A stretch of DNA of 64,000 nucleotides, from contig CALHBJ010000001.1 in NCBI GenBank assembly GCA_937930845.1, positions 248,001 to 312,000 of the forward strand, in the 5' to 3' direction. Each line of letters starts with the position of its first letter. The stretch's first letter is position 1. The notes below the pieces were generated by a model. The model was not told where the DNA came from, made no database searches, and saw nothing but the letters and a program-made list of their open reading frames with translations. The stretch is from an uncultured Rhizobiaceae group bacterium. GTDB taxonomy: Bacteria > Pseudomonadota > Alphaproteobacteria > Rhizobiales > Rhizobiaceae. Made by a program: the position numbers and the translations under genes. This document shows, piece by piece, positions 53,649 through 62,935 of the stretch.

Positions 53649-54566
53649 GTGGCCATCAACATAGGATCTGCTGCCCCCCATGATGCTGCACAAGATGTGT
53701 TGGCGCGGGCCCGTGCACGGGCTGCGCTAATACCCGATCTTCTGGTGCAGGCTCGGCAGATCGCCAACACCGTCACCAGTGGCTGGCATGGCCGCAAGAG
53801 GCGCGGTTCGGGCGATGCGTTTTGGCAGTTTCGGCCCTACAGTTCTGGCGAGAGCATGGCGCGAATCGACTGGCGGCGCTCGGCGCGTGATGATTCGGTC
53901 TATATCCGTGACCAGGAATGGGAAGCCGCACACACCGTTTGGGTTTGGGCCGATGAATCTCCTTCCATGCTGTACCAGTCGGAAAATGCCACGGTTTCAA
54001 AACAATCCCGGGCATTCGTATTGGCTTTGGCTTTGGCAGAAACGCTGGCGCGTGGCGGTGAGCGTGTTGGGTGGCCGGGGGAAACCAACCCGATTGCGCA
54101 CCGCAATGCTGCCGAACGCATCGCTGCGCAATTGAGTGTCGTGGGCCCTTCCGCCCCTAATACACGCCAAAGATTTGATGCCATGAGATCGCGCAGTCAG
54201 GCTGTGCTGTTTTCCGATTTTCTCGCGCCAATAGACGAAACGCTTGAAGATATCGCGGGACTGGCCCAACGCGGCATTCGTGGAACATTGGTGCAGATCA
54301 TCGATCCGGCAGAAGAGACTTTTCCCTTTTTGGGGCGCACCGAGTTTCGCGATCCTGAAACGGCGAGAAAAATCACCTTTGGCCGCGCGGAATCCGTCAA
54401 AAGCGAATATGCGACCCTGTTTCAGGCCCGCAAGGAACGTCTTGCCCGCCGCTGTGTAAAATTTGGCTGGCACCACATTGTCCACCATACCGACCAACCC
54501 GCATCGCGGGCTTTAGTGGCCTTGCATTTGCGCTTGAGCGAAGGTGCCGGAGAACTCACGGCATGA
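53649..54566 (+). CDS. DUF58 (vWA-like) protein
   Basis: 305 residues. The DUF58 motif RPYSSGESMARIDWRRSAR is present, as is a vWA metal site DESPS in VWADESPSMLYQ. These proteins are the usual partner of MoxR ATPases and may bind its substrate. It starts with GTG 10 bp after moxR and overlaps the next gene as ATGA. Confidence 0.92.
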   Translation: MAINIGSAAPHDAAQDVLARARARAALIPDLLVQARQIANTVTSGWHGRKRRGSGDAFWQFRPYSSGESMARIDWRRSARDDSVYIRDQEWEAAHTVWVWADESPSMLYQSENATVSKQSRAFVLALALAETLARGGERVGWPGETNPIAHRNAAERIAAQLSVVGPSAPNTRQRFDAMRSRSQAVLFSDFLAPIDETLEDIAGLAQRGIRGTLVQIIDPAEETFPFLGRTEFRDPETARKITFGRAESVKSEYATLFQARKERLARRCVKFGWHHIVHHTDQPASRALVALHLRLSEGAGELTA

Positions 54567-57394
54567 CCTTTGGCGCACTGAGTTTTGCTTCCCCTCTTTT
54601 ACTTGCCGGGCTATTGGCCCTGCCGATTATCTGGTGGTTGCTGCGGCTCACACCGCCACGCCCACGTGAAGAAGTGTTTCCGCCCACACGCATTTTGGAA
54701 GAGATTGGCAAAAAGGAAGAAACGCCTGCCAAAAGCCCGTGGTGGCTTACATTGCTGCGCCTATTGATGGCTGCTTTCGTCATATTCGCCCTGGCGGAAC
54801 CTGTATGGAATGCACCCGACCAACCCCTGCGACGGGAAGGAAGCCTGCTGATCCTGTTTGATGATGGCTGGACAACCGGCCAGGACTGGGAAGAGCGCAA
54901 AGGAACGGCCGAACGGCTTCTCACCAATGCCGAGCAGAATGGGCAGCCCGTGGCAATGATTTATGCCAGTGACGGGGCGAAAGCCGATGTCACCGCCCAG
55001 CGTGCTGAAAGCTGGAACAGCCGGTTGAGCGCGGCGGTGCCAACGCCTGCCAGCGTTGATCTAAACGAGATTGCCAGCAAAATTTCTGACACTGCCGGGC
55101 AATTTACCTCCATCGCCATATTGAGCGGTGCCGTGGTTACGGCAGGGGCACCGGAATTGAAAACGGCACTTGAAGCATCGGGCGCAGACGAGATCGCCGT
55201 ATACCTGCCCACAAATGCCCCCCTGGCGCTGGTTGGTGTGGAGAACACACCGGATGCCTTGTCGGTGAATGTGGAAAGACCCGCCTGGACTGGTATGGGG
55301 CCACGCATTGGCACGGCAACCGCCTATGATGAAAAAGGCCGTTCGCTCGCCAGCGTTGCCTTCACGCTTAATGCCGGTGAGCCTTCCACGGTGGCGCAAT
55401 TCAAATTGCCGGTCGAATTGCGCAATGAAATCGCCCGTGTTGGCATAGATGAATCGAAGACCGCAGCTATTCAATTGCTCGATGAACGTTTCAGACGCCG
55501 CCGGGTGGGCCTGCTTGGCGGCGGGAATGCGGACAGCCAGCAGCCCTTGCTGTCGCCGCTCTATTATATCTCGCGCGCGCTGAAACCATTTGCGGAAGTG
55601 CGCGAACCCGATGGTGGGGACAATCTGGAAGCCATCAAACGGCTTATCAACGAACGCATTTCAACCATGGTCCTTGCCGATATTGGCGTATTGCCCGGTG
55701 AAGCGACACGGGAATTATCTGACTGGGTTGAACGGGGCGGCATGTTGATCCGCTTTGCGGGTCCACGCCTTGCGGCTGGAGATGATGGACAACTGGTGCC
55801 TGTTGAACTGCGCCGGGGCGGACGTAGCCTTGGCGGAACACTGACATGGGGCGAAGCACAACGGCTCACATCATTTGGTGAATCCAGCCCGTTTAACGAC
55901 ATTCCCGTGCCCGAAGATGTGACCGTGACACGCCAGGTTCTGGCCCAGCCCGATATCGATCTGGAGGCGCGGACCTGGGCAAGTCTGGAAGATGGCACAC
56001 CGCTGGTGACCGCCAGCCAGCGCGGCAAGGGCTGGATTGTCCTATTTCACGTCACTGCCGACACCGGCTGGTCGAATCTGCCGCTCTCGGGTACGTTTGT
56101 GGACATGTTACGCAGGCTGGTTGCCGTCTCCAATAATTCCGTCGCTGCCGATCAGGCGCGCTCGTCTTCGGCGGGAGTTGTTGAAAATGGGGTGGAACCT
56201 GCAGAGACCCTGCCTCCGCTCCAGGTGGTTGACGGTTTTGGTGTGTTGACCAATCCGTCGAGCGAGGTGCGTCCTTTGGCAACTTCCGGCCCGGATGCAT
56301 TTGTCGTATCGCGTAAAACACCGCCGGGATTATATGGTTCCCAGGAGGCATTTGTGGCATCTAATCTGTTTAATGAAATACAGGGACTGGAGCGCGCTGG
56401 CGCTGAAGATTTCCCGGCCGCATCACGTATGCTTTCCTATATGGAAAAAGCGCCGACACTTATTAAACCATGGCTGTTGGCACTGGCGCTGATCCTGCTG
56501 GCACTTGATTGCATTGCGGTCTTATGGATGGCGGGGGCGCTGAGATTTCTGACACCGGCGGCAAAACTTGCTTCCTTGATTTTGGCTGCATGGCTGATCA
56601 TTCCCACACATCCGTCAATCGCCCAGACATCCGGCGCCACCGGAACATCAGATTTCAAATATAGTCTGCGCACCCGACTGGCCTATGTAAAAACCGGCGA
56701 CACACGGGTTGATACAATCAGCCGCAAAGGATTGCAGGGGCTTACACGCTTTATTGCTGAACGCACATCATTGGAACCGGGCGACCCCGTGGGCGTCGAC
56801 ATCGCCACCGACGAGCTTGCATTCTTCCCCCTGCTCTATTGGCCCATCAGCATTGACCAACCCGTGCCCAGCGAAGCCGTGATGGCGCGGATTGATGCAT
56901 TCATGAAAAAGGGTGGCAGTGTCCTGTTTGATACCCGTGACCAATTGTCCGGCGGTTTTGGGGGGACACGAACTTCCGGTGAAGTGCTGAAACTTCGTGC
57001 GATCTTAAGCACGCTGGATGTGCCGCCGCTGGAACCCGTGCCGGAAAATCACGTGCTTACCCGCGCATTCTATCTGCTTGGCATATTTCCAGGCCGTTAT
57101 CTGGATGGCAAATTGTGGGTTGAAGCTTCGCAACTGGACGAAGAATCTGCATCCCAACGCCCTGCCCGTCCCGGCGATGGCGTGTCGTCAATCATGATCA
57201 CGTCCAACGACATGGCTGCAGCATGGGCAGTTGAAGCCGATGGGTCGCCATCGCTTCCCGTGGTGCCGCCAAACCCACGCCAGCGGGTCTATGCTTACCG
57301 CACCGGCGTCAACATCATCATGTACACGCTGACTGGTAATTATAAATCAGATCAGGTGCATGTTCCCGCCCTGCTGGAAAGGCTTGGACAATGA
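54563..57394 (+). CDS. BatA-N/DUF4159 membrane protein
   Basis: 943 residues. The N-terminal aerotolerance (BatA) domain has two helices (about 10-25 and 60-78, with LALPIIWWLLRLTPPRP). The vWA-like core is degenerate at the metal site (FDDGWTTG instead of DxSxS). Helices near 635-675 are followed by the periplasmic C-terminal DUF4159 domain (about 695-940, with KYSLRTRLAYVKTGDTR). Overlaps by ATGA at both ends show coupled translation. It is likely the membrane scaffold of the MoxR system; targets are unknown. Confidence 0.9.
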   Translation: MTFGALSFASPLLLAGLLALPIIWWLLRLTPPRPREEVFPPTRILEEIGKKEETPAKSPWWLTLLRLLMAAFVIFALAEPVWNAPDQPLRREGSLLILFDDGWTTGQDWEERKGTAERLLTNAEQNGQPVAMIYASDGAKADVTAQRAESWNSRLSAAVPTPASVDLNEIASKISDTAGQFTSIAILSGAVVTAGAPELKTALEASGADEIAVYLPTNAPLALVGVENTPDALSVNVERPAWTGMGPRIGTATAYDEKGRSLASVAFTLNAGEPSTVAQFKLPVELRNEIARVGIDESKTAAIQLLDERFRRRRVGLLGGGNADSQQPLLSPLYYISRALKPFAEVREPDGGDNLEAIKRLINERISTMVLADIGVLPGEATRELSDWVERGGMLIRFAGPRLAAGDDGQLVPVELRRGGRSLGGTLTWGEAQRLTSFGESSPFNDIPVPEDVTVTRQVLAQPDIDLEARTWASLEDGTPLVTASQRGKGWIVLFHVTADTGWSNLPLSGTFVDMLRRLVAVSNNSVAADQARSSSAGVVENGVEPAETLPPLQVVDGFGVLTNPSSEVRPLATSGPDAFVVSRKTPPGLYGSQEAFVASNLFNEIQGLERAGAEDFPAASRMLSYMEKAPTLIKPWLLALALILLALDCIAVLWMAGALRFLTPAAKLASLILAAWLIIPTHPSIAQTSGATGTSDFKYSLRTRLAYVKTGDTRVDTISRKGLQGLTRFIAERTSLEPGDPVGVDIATDELAFFPLLYWPISIDQPVPSEAVMARIDAFMKKGGSVLFDTRDQLSGGFGGTRTSGEVLKLRAILSTLDVPPLEPVPENHVLTRAFYLLGIFPGRYLDGKLWVEASQLDEESASQRPARPGDGVSSIMITSNDMAAAWAVEADGSPSLPVVPPNPRQRVYAYRTGVNIIMYTLTGNYKSDQVHVPALLERLGQ

Positions 57395-59487
57395 ACAGCC
57401 TTTCCCTTGCCTTTTCACCCTTACTGCCATGGCCTTTGATCATTGCGATTGCTGCCGCAGCCGGTCTGTTGGCTTTGTATGGCGTCCTGCGTAAAATTCG
57501 CGGTTCATTCCTGCGACTTGTCGCGTTTGCAGCACTTGCGCTGGCGCTGTTTAACCCAACGATTGTGAGCGAAGAGCGTGAAACGCTAAAATCAATCGTT
57601 GCTGTTGTTGTGGACGAATCTGACAGCCAGTCGCTGGGTGGTCGTGATCAGCAAACCGCATCTGCTCTTGCCGAATTGAAAGAACGTCTGGCACGGTTTC
57701 CTCAGTTCGAGGTTCGGGAAGTATCGGCCCGTAACAATGCGGCAGATGTAACGGATGCATCGACCGCACTATTTGGCGCACTTCGAAGCGCGCTTCAAAA
57801 TGTGCCACCGGAACAGGTTGCCGGTGCGATATTCATCACCGATGGCCAGGTGCATGATGTGCCCGACAAATATAGCGATCTGGGTTTCAACGCGCCCGTC
57901 CATGCCCTGATCACCGGTGAAAGCGACGACAAGGACCGGCGTATCGCGATCCAGAAAGCACCCCGGTTTGGCATTGTCGGCAGCAGCCAGGAGGTCGTCT
58001 ATTCCGTTCAGGATACAAATATTCCAGACGATAATGCGCCCATCGAAGTTCAGGTTCTCATTGATGGGGAGTTGGTGAGCATTGATCAGGTGTTCCGCAA
58101 TGAAGAATCCAGCTTCTATTTTGACGTGCCCCATGGCGGCAAAAACGTGATTGAATTTCGGGTTCAAGGCGTGGAAGACGAAATTACCCTGGTCAATAAT
58201 CAGGCCTTTACCGTGCTTGAGGGCATACGTGAAAATTTGCGGGTGCTGCTGGTGTCCGGGGAACCCCATGCTGGTGAGCGCACCTGGCGAAACCTGCTGA
58301 AATCCGATGCATCTGTTGACCTTGTGCATTTCACAATCTTGCGTCCGCCGGAGAAGCAGGACGGGACGCCCATAAACCAATTGTCACTGATCGCATTTCC
58401 CACACGGGAATTGTTCATTGAGAAAATCGACGAATTCGACCTGATCATATTCGACCGCTACAAGCGTCGCGGCGTGCTGCCAGTTTTGTATTTCGACAAT
58501 ATTGCCCGTTACCTCACAGATGGTGGCGCCATATTGGTGGCCGCCGGGCCGGAACATGCGGACATTGCCAGCATTCATCAAACACCGCTTGCATCCGTGC
58601 TGCCTGCCGAACCAACCGGTGAGGTGAAAACCGGGCCTTACCGGCCTCAGGTTTCAGATCAAGGACGCAAGCACCCAGTGACGCGCAGTCTTCCTGGCCT
58701 GCAAGTCAAAGGCAGCGAGTTGGAGAACGACTGGAGCCGCTGGTTCAGGACAATCGACACAACCAATCCCCAGGGTGAAGTTGTGATGCAGGATGAATCC
58801 GGCTCTCCATTGCTGGTTCTCAACCGCCCCGGCGAAGGGCGTATCGCGATGCTGATGTCTGATCATGTGTGGCTATGGGCGCGGGGTTTTGAAGGTGGTG
58901 GTCCCCACACGGCCTTGCTGCGCCGCGTTGCCCACTGGCTGATGAAAGAACCGGAGCTTGATGAAGAAGCACTGACAGCCACAGCTGTGGGCAACCGGTT
59001 GCAGCTCAAGCGCCAAACCATGGGGGAAACTCCCAGCCCCGTGCGCCTGATCACGCCAACCGGCGAAACCGTCACGGTTGAACTGACGCCCCAATCAGAC
59101 GGCCTCTATACTGGCGAATATGAAGCCATGTCGCTGGGTCTATATCGCGCTGCAAGTGACGAATTGACCGCGCTTGCCCATGTGGGGCCGGCCAATCCGC
59201 GTGAATATTCCAAAGTGGTCTCCACGCCGGAGGTTCTGGCCCCCATTACCCGGGCCAGCGCAGGCGCAGCGTTGCGGGTGACCAAGGAAAATACCGCCCG
59301 CTCACTTCCCCGCATCGTGCCCGTGCGCGGTTCCGGTTCCACATCCGGTTCCGACTGGATCGGACTGCGATCATCAAACGCCAGTGTTCTAAAAGGTGTG
59401 AGCCAGTTGCCTCTGTTTTCCGGATTGCTCGGACTGGGCATTTTGCTGTTATTGCTTGCAGGCATGTGGGCGCGCGAAGGGCGTTAA
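57391..59487 (+). CDS. membrane vWA/glutamine-amidotransferase-like protein of the MoxR operon
   Basis: 698 residues. Two N-terminal helices (about 10-30 and 38-52) are followed by a vWA region with an intact metal site DESDS (VVVDESDSQSLGG) and GAIFITDGQVHD. A large periplasmic part follows, containing an amidotransferase-like fold (ENLRVLLVSGEPHAGERTW, DLIIFDRYKRRGVLP). A C-terminal helix (about 670-692) ends it. No class I Cys-His-Glu triad is visible, so the fold is probably structural. It is the last gene of the operon. Confidence 0.85.
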   Translation: MNSLSLAFSPLLPWPLIIAIAAAAGLLALYGVLRKIRGSFLRLVAFAALALALFNPTIVSEERETLKSIVAVVVDESDSQSLGGRDQQTASALAELKERLARFPQFEVREVSARNNAADVTDASTALFGALRSALQNVPPEQVAGAIFITDGQVHDVPDKYSDLGFNAPVHALITGESDDKDRRIAIQKAPRFGIVGSSQEVVYSVQDTNIPDDNAPIEVQVLIDGELVSIDQVFRNEESSFYFDVPHGGKNVIEFRVQGVEDEITLVNNQAFTVLEGIRENLRVLLVSGEPHAGERTWRNLLKSDASVDLVHFTILRPPEKQDGTPINQLSLIAFPTRELFIEKIDEFDLIIFDRYKRRGVLPVLYFDNIARYLTDGGAILVAAGPEHADIASIHQTPLASVLPAEPTGEVKTGPYRPQVSDQGRKHPVTRSLPGLQVKGSELENDWSRWFRTIDTTNPQGEVVMQDESGSPLLVLNRPGEGRIAMLMSDHVWLWARGFEGGGPHTALLRRVAHWLMKEPELDEEALTATAVGNRLQLKRQTMGETPSPVRLITPTGETVTVELTPQSDGLYTGEYEAMSLGLYRAASDELTALAHVGPANPREYSKVVSTPEVLAPITRASAGAALRVTKENTARSLPRIVPVRGSGSTSGSDWIGLRSSNASVLKGVSQLPLFSGLLGLGILLLLLAGMWAREGR

Positions 59488-59492
59488 CGCCA

Positions 59493-60002
59493 TCAGGTCA
59501 AAGCGCCGGAATATCCGGCAAGACCTTTGTCCACCAATTCGCAGGCCAAAATGCGTTGAGGATCTGTGGGACGCGGCAATGAAATAAGCCCCGGCGCAAT
59601 TTTGGCAAAACCAAATGGCGCGTAATAATCATAATCGCCCACCAACACGATCACCGGTGCGCCGTCTGATTGGGCCTGTTCTTGCGCGGCTTCGACCGAG
59701 CGGTTCATTAGCGCGCGGCCAATGCCCTTCGATTTATAGGTCGCATCCACAGCTAACGGACCCAGCATGAGCACCGGCCTGTCGCCCCAGAGCACCTGTG
59801 TCTGGCGGACAGTTCCGATAATATCTTCGCCGCTTTGCGCGATAAAAGAGAGGCCCGGCTGGGCCACCCTGCCCTCGCGAAGTGCAAATGCGGCGCGCGC
59901 ATACATGCCCGGCCCGAAGACCTTTTCGACAAGGTTGGAGATGGTGGCTTGGTCGGCGGGAGTTTCTTCCCGCAACTGAAACGTGAAATTGGAAACAGAC
60001 AT
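59493..60002 (-). CDS. GNAT-family N-acetyltransferase
   Basis: About 169 residues. The acetyl-CoA motif is in LGPLAVDATYKSKGIGRALM, followed by VGDYDYYAPFGFAKI, a pattern of GNAT proteins with unknown substrate (COG3153-like). ATG at 60002 with GGAAAG upstream is used. It is convergent with the moxR operon; a 6-3-6 hairpin (GCCGGA-ATA-TCCGGC, 59505-59519) within its last codons could end both transcripts. Confidence 0.88.
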   Translation of the reverse strand: MSVSNFTFQLREETPADQATISNLVEKVFGPGMYARAAFALREGRVAQPGLSFIAQSGEDIIGTVRQTQVLWGDRPVLMLGPLAVDATYKSKGIGRALMNRSVEAAQEQAQSDGAPVIVLVGDYDYYAPFGFAKIAPGLISLPRPTDPQRILACELVDKGLAGYSGALT

Positions 60003-60040
60003 TTTGAGCAACTTTCCTGGCTCAACCGAAAAGGACAATC

Positions 60041-60160
60041 ATGAAAATTGTTCGCAGCTTTTCGGATTTGGGGAAGCGCCTTGGGCGCGACGAAACTCAC
60101 CGCTCCGTTTCCGGGCGGTGCAAGATCAGGTTCGTCGTCGCAAAGCTGTCTGTTTCATAA
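60041..60160 (+). CDS. possible small basic protein (39 aa)
   Basis: A 39-codon frame with ATG preceded by AAAAGGAC at a spacing of five, a stronger ribosome site than many genes here. It begins MKIVRSFSDLGKRLG and is Arg/Lys-rich with one Cys. It lies in the 275-bp gap between a GNAT gene and the glutathione transferase. No homologue is known to me, so it may be chance. The rest of the gap shows nothing clear. Confidence 0.35.
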   Translation: MKIVRSFSDLGKRLGRDETHRSVSGRCKIRFVVAKLSVS

Positions 60161-60277
60161 ATTTTCCGTATCACGCAGATTGCCGGCCTGTCCAGAAACA
60201 TTTCCCACCCTTGTTATTTCGTTCCGCCACGGCCATCTAGGGAGAACGACATGATTTTGACGTGATGGAGACTTGGT

Positions 60278-61267
60278 GTGGGATTGCTAGTTGAAGGCAA
60301 ATGGGTTGATCAGTGGTATGATACCAAGAGTTCAGGCGGCAAATTTGTGCGCAGCGATGCGGGTTTTCGCAATTGGGTAACGGCGGATGGATCAGCTGGC
60401 CCAAGCGGTGAAGGCGGCTATAAAGCGGCCTCGGGGCGGTATCATCTCTACATCTCCCATGCCTGCCCCTGGGCCAATCGGGCTGCCATATTTCGCAATC
60501 TGACCGGCCTCGCCGACCATATCGATTTGTCGGTTGTCGACCATTTTATGGGCGATGAAGGCTGGACCTTTGGCGAAGCAGAGGGGTTTGAAACGGCTGA
60601 CAAAATCAACGGCTTTTCGCGCATGCATCAGGTCTACACGGCAAGCAAGGCAGACTATACAGGCCGCGTTACCGTGCCCGTGTTGTGGGACAAAGAAACC
60701 GCCACCATCGTTTCCAACGAGTCGTCGGAAATCATTCGCATGTTTAATTCCGCGTTTAATGGCGTGACCGGTAATCGTGTGGATTTCTACCCGGAAGAAT
60801 TGCGCGGTGAGATTGATGAGGTCAATGAACGCATTTATCACACGCTGAACAATGGCGTTTACAAATGCGGATTTGCCACCACACAAGAGGCTTATGAAGA
60901 CGCCTTCGCCCCCCTGTTTGATACGCTGGACTGGCTGGAAGAACGCCTGTCCACACGGCGCTACCTGGTTGGTTCACGCCTGACCGAGGCCGACTGGCGG
61001 TTGTTCACCACCCTGGTGCGTTTTGACCCGGTATATGTGGGGCACTTCAAGTGCAACAAAAAGCGCATTGCGGATTATCCAAATCTGTCGAATTACACGC
61101 GCGAGCTGTATCAGTGGCCCGGTGTCGACGAGACGATTAATATGGAGCACATTAAACGCCACTATTACGGCAGCCATGAAACAATCAATCCAACACGGGT
61201 TGTGCCAACCGGCCCTGAAATTGACTACACATTGGCGCATGACCGTGACCGCCTCAAAGCCGTTTAG
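60278..61267 (+). CDS. glutathionyl-hydroquinone reductase (xi-class GST)
   Basis: 329 residues. Catalytic Cys63 lies in SHACPWANRAAIF, the xi-class pattern. Further family parts: VPVLWDKETATIVSNESSEI, the EADWRLFTTLVRFD stretch and HYYGSHETINPTRVVP near the end. It reduces glutathionyl-hydroquinones with glutathione. It starts with GTG at 60278 behind GGAG. It lies 8 bp before a metallophosphoesterase. Confidence 0.95.
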   Translation: MGLLVEGKWVDQWYDTKSSGGKFVRSDAGFRNWVTADGSAGPSGEGGYKAASGRYHLYISHACPWANRAAIFRNLTGLADHIDLSVVDHFMGDEGWTFGEAEGFETADKINGFSRMHQVYTASKADYTGRVTVPVLWDKETATIVSNESSEIIRMFNSAFNGVTGNRVDFYPEELRGEIDEVNERIYHTLNNGVYKCGFATTQEAYEDAFAPLFDTLDWLEERLSTRRYLVGSRLTEADWRLFTTLVRFDPVYVGHFKCNKKRIADYPNLSNYTRELYQWPGVDETINMEHIKRHYYGSHETINPTRVVPTGPEIDYTLAHDRDRLKAV

Positions 61268-61275
61268 GGTGCGAT

Positions 61276-62250
61276 ATGGCAACTGAGCCGCGCCCGGCAT
61301 CAAAGGGCGTGTTTCGACTGGCTCATATTTCGGACGTGCACCTTGGCCCCATGCCGGATGTACGCAAGCGCGAGCTGATGTCCAAGCGACTGACCGGATA
61401 TGTCAACTGGCAGAGAAACCGCGCGCGCATCATGCAGGACAGTGTTCTGGAAGACCTGTTGGCGTCGATGAAGTCCCAAGCGCCCGACCACATCATCGTT
61501 AGTGGTGACCTGGTCAATCTGGCTTTGGACAGTGAAATCGACCGTATGGTGGAATGGCTGGCAGCGCTGGGTCCGCCCGACAAAGTATCGGTCGTTCCCG
61601 GCAATCATGACACTTACGTGGCCGGGGCGTTGCGCCACATTCGGCGCAAATGGCAGCCTTATATGAGTGGTGATGGTCACGTGGCCCAATCAGCCGTGTT
61701 CCCCTATACCCGCATTCGCGGGTGTGCGGCGATCATCGGCGTAAATTCGGGGCGTGCCACAGCGCCCTTGATGGCTACCGGTTCGTTTCGTGGCATTCAG
61801 GCCAACGCCCTGCGCGACGAGCTGGATGATCAGGCGGCGAAACATTTTCGGGTGGTGGTCATTCATCACCCGCCGTTTGAAAATGCCACCCTTTGGCATA
61901 AACGATTGGTGGGGGCTGGCCGGTTTCGTGAAGTCATCAATCATTCGGGCGCGGAACTGATCCTGCATGGCCATACCCACCGTGCAACGTTCAACACAAT
62001 TGATGGCATGGACAGGCCTGTGCCAATTGTCGGCGTGGCGGCGGCAAGCCAGGCACCGTTGGCGGACGCCACACTTGCCCATGGCAAACCCGCAGCGCGC
62101 TACAACCTGTTCGACATTTCCGACAGCACAGGAGGATGGAACTGCCACTGGCAGGAATTCGGCTTCATGCATGGGGAGAGCGGCATTCGACATCTGTCCT
62201 CCCGCACAATCTGGCGCGATGGGCAGTTTGAAGCAGAGAAGAATATTTAG
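61276..62250 (+). CDS. calcineurin-like metallophosphoesterase
   Basis: 324 residues, soluble. Metal-site motifs in order: HISDVHLG, VSGDLVN, VPGNHDTY, IHHPPF and LHGHTHRA. Substrate unknown; relatives act on cyclic nucleotides, UDP-diacylglucosamine or other phosphoesters. It probably shares a transcript with the glutathione transferase and overlaps the opposite gene's stop by 4 bp. Confidence 0.92.
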   Translation: MATEPRPASKGVFRLAHISDVHLGPMPDVRKRELMSKRLTGYVNWQRNRARIMQDSVLEDLLASMKSQAPDHIIVSGDLVNLALDSEIDRMVEWLAALGPPDKVSVVPGNHDTYVAGALRHIRRKWQPYMSGDGHVAQSAVFPYTRIRGCAAIIGVNSGRATAPLMATGSFRGIQANALRDELDDQAAKHFRVVVIHHPPFENATLWHKRLVGAGRFREVINHSGAELILHGHTHRATFNTIDGMDRPVPIVGVAAASQAPLADATLAHGKPAARYNLFDISDSTGGWNCHWQEFGFMHGESGIRHLSSRTIWRDGQFEAEKNI

Positions 62251-62849
62251 AGCGCGTCCGGCACCATCAGCAAAGTCGCTGCAATCAGGACAGCAATAGT
62301 TACCGCCGCTCCGGCCACAAACCAGAACATGCTGCGCCAAAACCCGTTTGATTTTTGAACAGGTGCGTTCGCCAAGTTTGAAGTTGCGTCACTGGGTTCA
62401 GATTTCTGGCTCTGCCATTCGCCATCCATCATGCGTTCGCGTTCCAAAACACGTTCAGCCACATATTCGCTCACAATATCAGCCATGCGATCCATTTCGC
62501 GGGTCTCGGCCAAAACAATGCGGCCGCCGCGCGTATCCTTCAAGAAACGGTAGCTGTGCTTGTCATGCCCCATGGCGACAAATGAGGTCATGTCGATCCA
62601 CAGGCGAGGTCGATCCCCTTTGCTAAGGCCGAAATCAAAACGCTGGTCCGCGTCATCAATATCATTGAACACCGGGCGCAGTTCGTCTGCCAGAAGGCTC
62701 AGCCGGGCCGCCTCGGCTTCTTTGAGTTCAACCACAACGTCTTCGCGGTCGGCATCGCGGTTCTTGACTGTCCGCAGCGCATCTTTGAGGGTGCGATGAA
62801 GTTTTTCGTCATTTACCAATGCGTCGACTTTATCGGGGCTATCGCTCAT
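62247..62849 (-). CDS. conserved C-terminally anchored hypothetical protein
   Basis: About 200 residues. A charged N-terminal helix leads into a core with FDFGLSKGDRPRLWIDMTSF, GHDKHSYRFLKDTRGGRIVL and a charged helix. A single C-terminal transmembrane segment (about 178-198) makes it a tail-anchored inner-membrane protein. A similar protein is widespread in Rhizobiales, with no function known. ATG at 62849 or 62861 may be the start. It lies 86 bp after the L,D-transpeptidase gene. Confidence 0.8.
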   Translation of the reverse strand: MSDSPDKVDALVNDEKLHRTLKDALRTVKNRDADREDVVVELKEAEAARLSLLADELRPVFNDIDDADQRFDFGLSKGDRPRLWIDMTSFVAMGHDKHSYRFLKDTRGGRIVLAETREMDRMADIVSEYVAERVLERERMMDGEWQSQKSEPSDATSNLANAPVQKSNGFWRSMFWFVAGAAVTIAVLIAATLLMVPDAL

Positions 62850-62935
62850 GGTTTTTGTCATCCCTCTGCATCCAGCTGCGCGTTGACCGGAATTTACCAT
62901 GCCCGATCGCGAAGACCAAACGGTAAGAATTCGTT

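Noticed and set aside
52547-53797. 416-residue minus-strand frame opposite moxR
   Set aside because: His/Gln-rich with no motif; it mirrors the codon bias of moxR, which has full AAA+ motifs.
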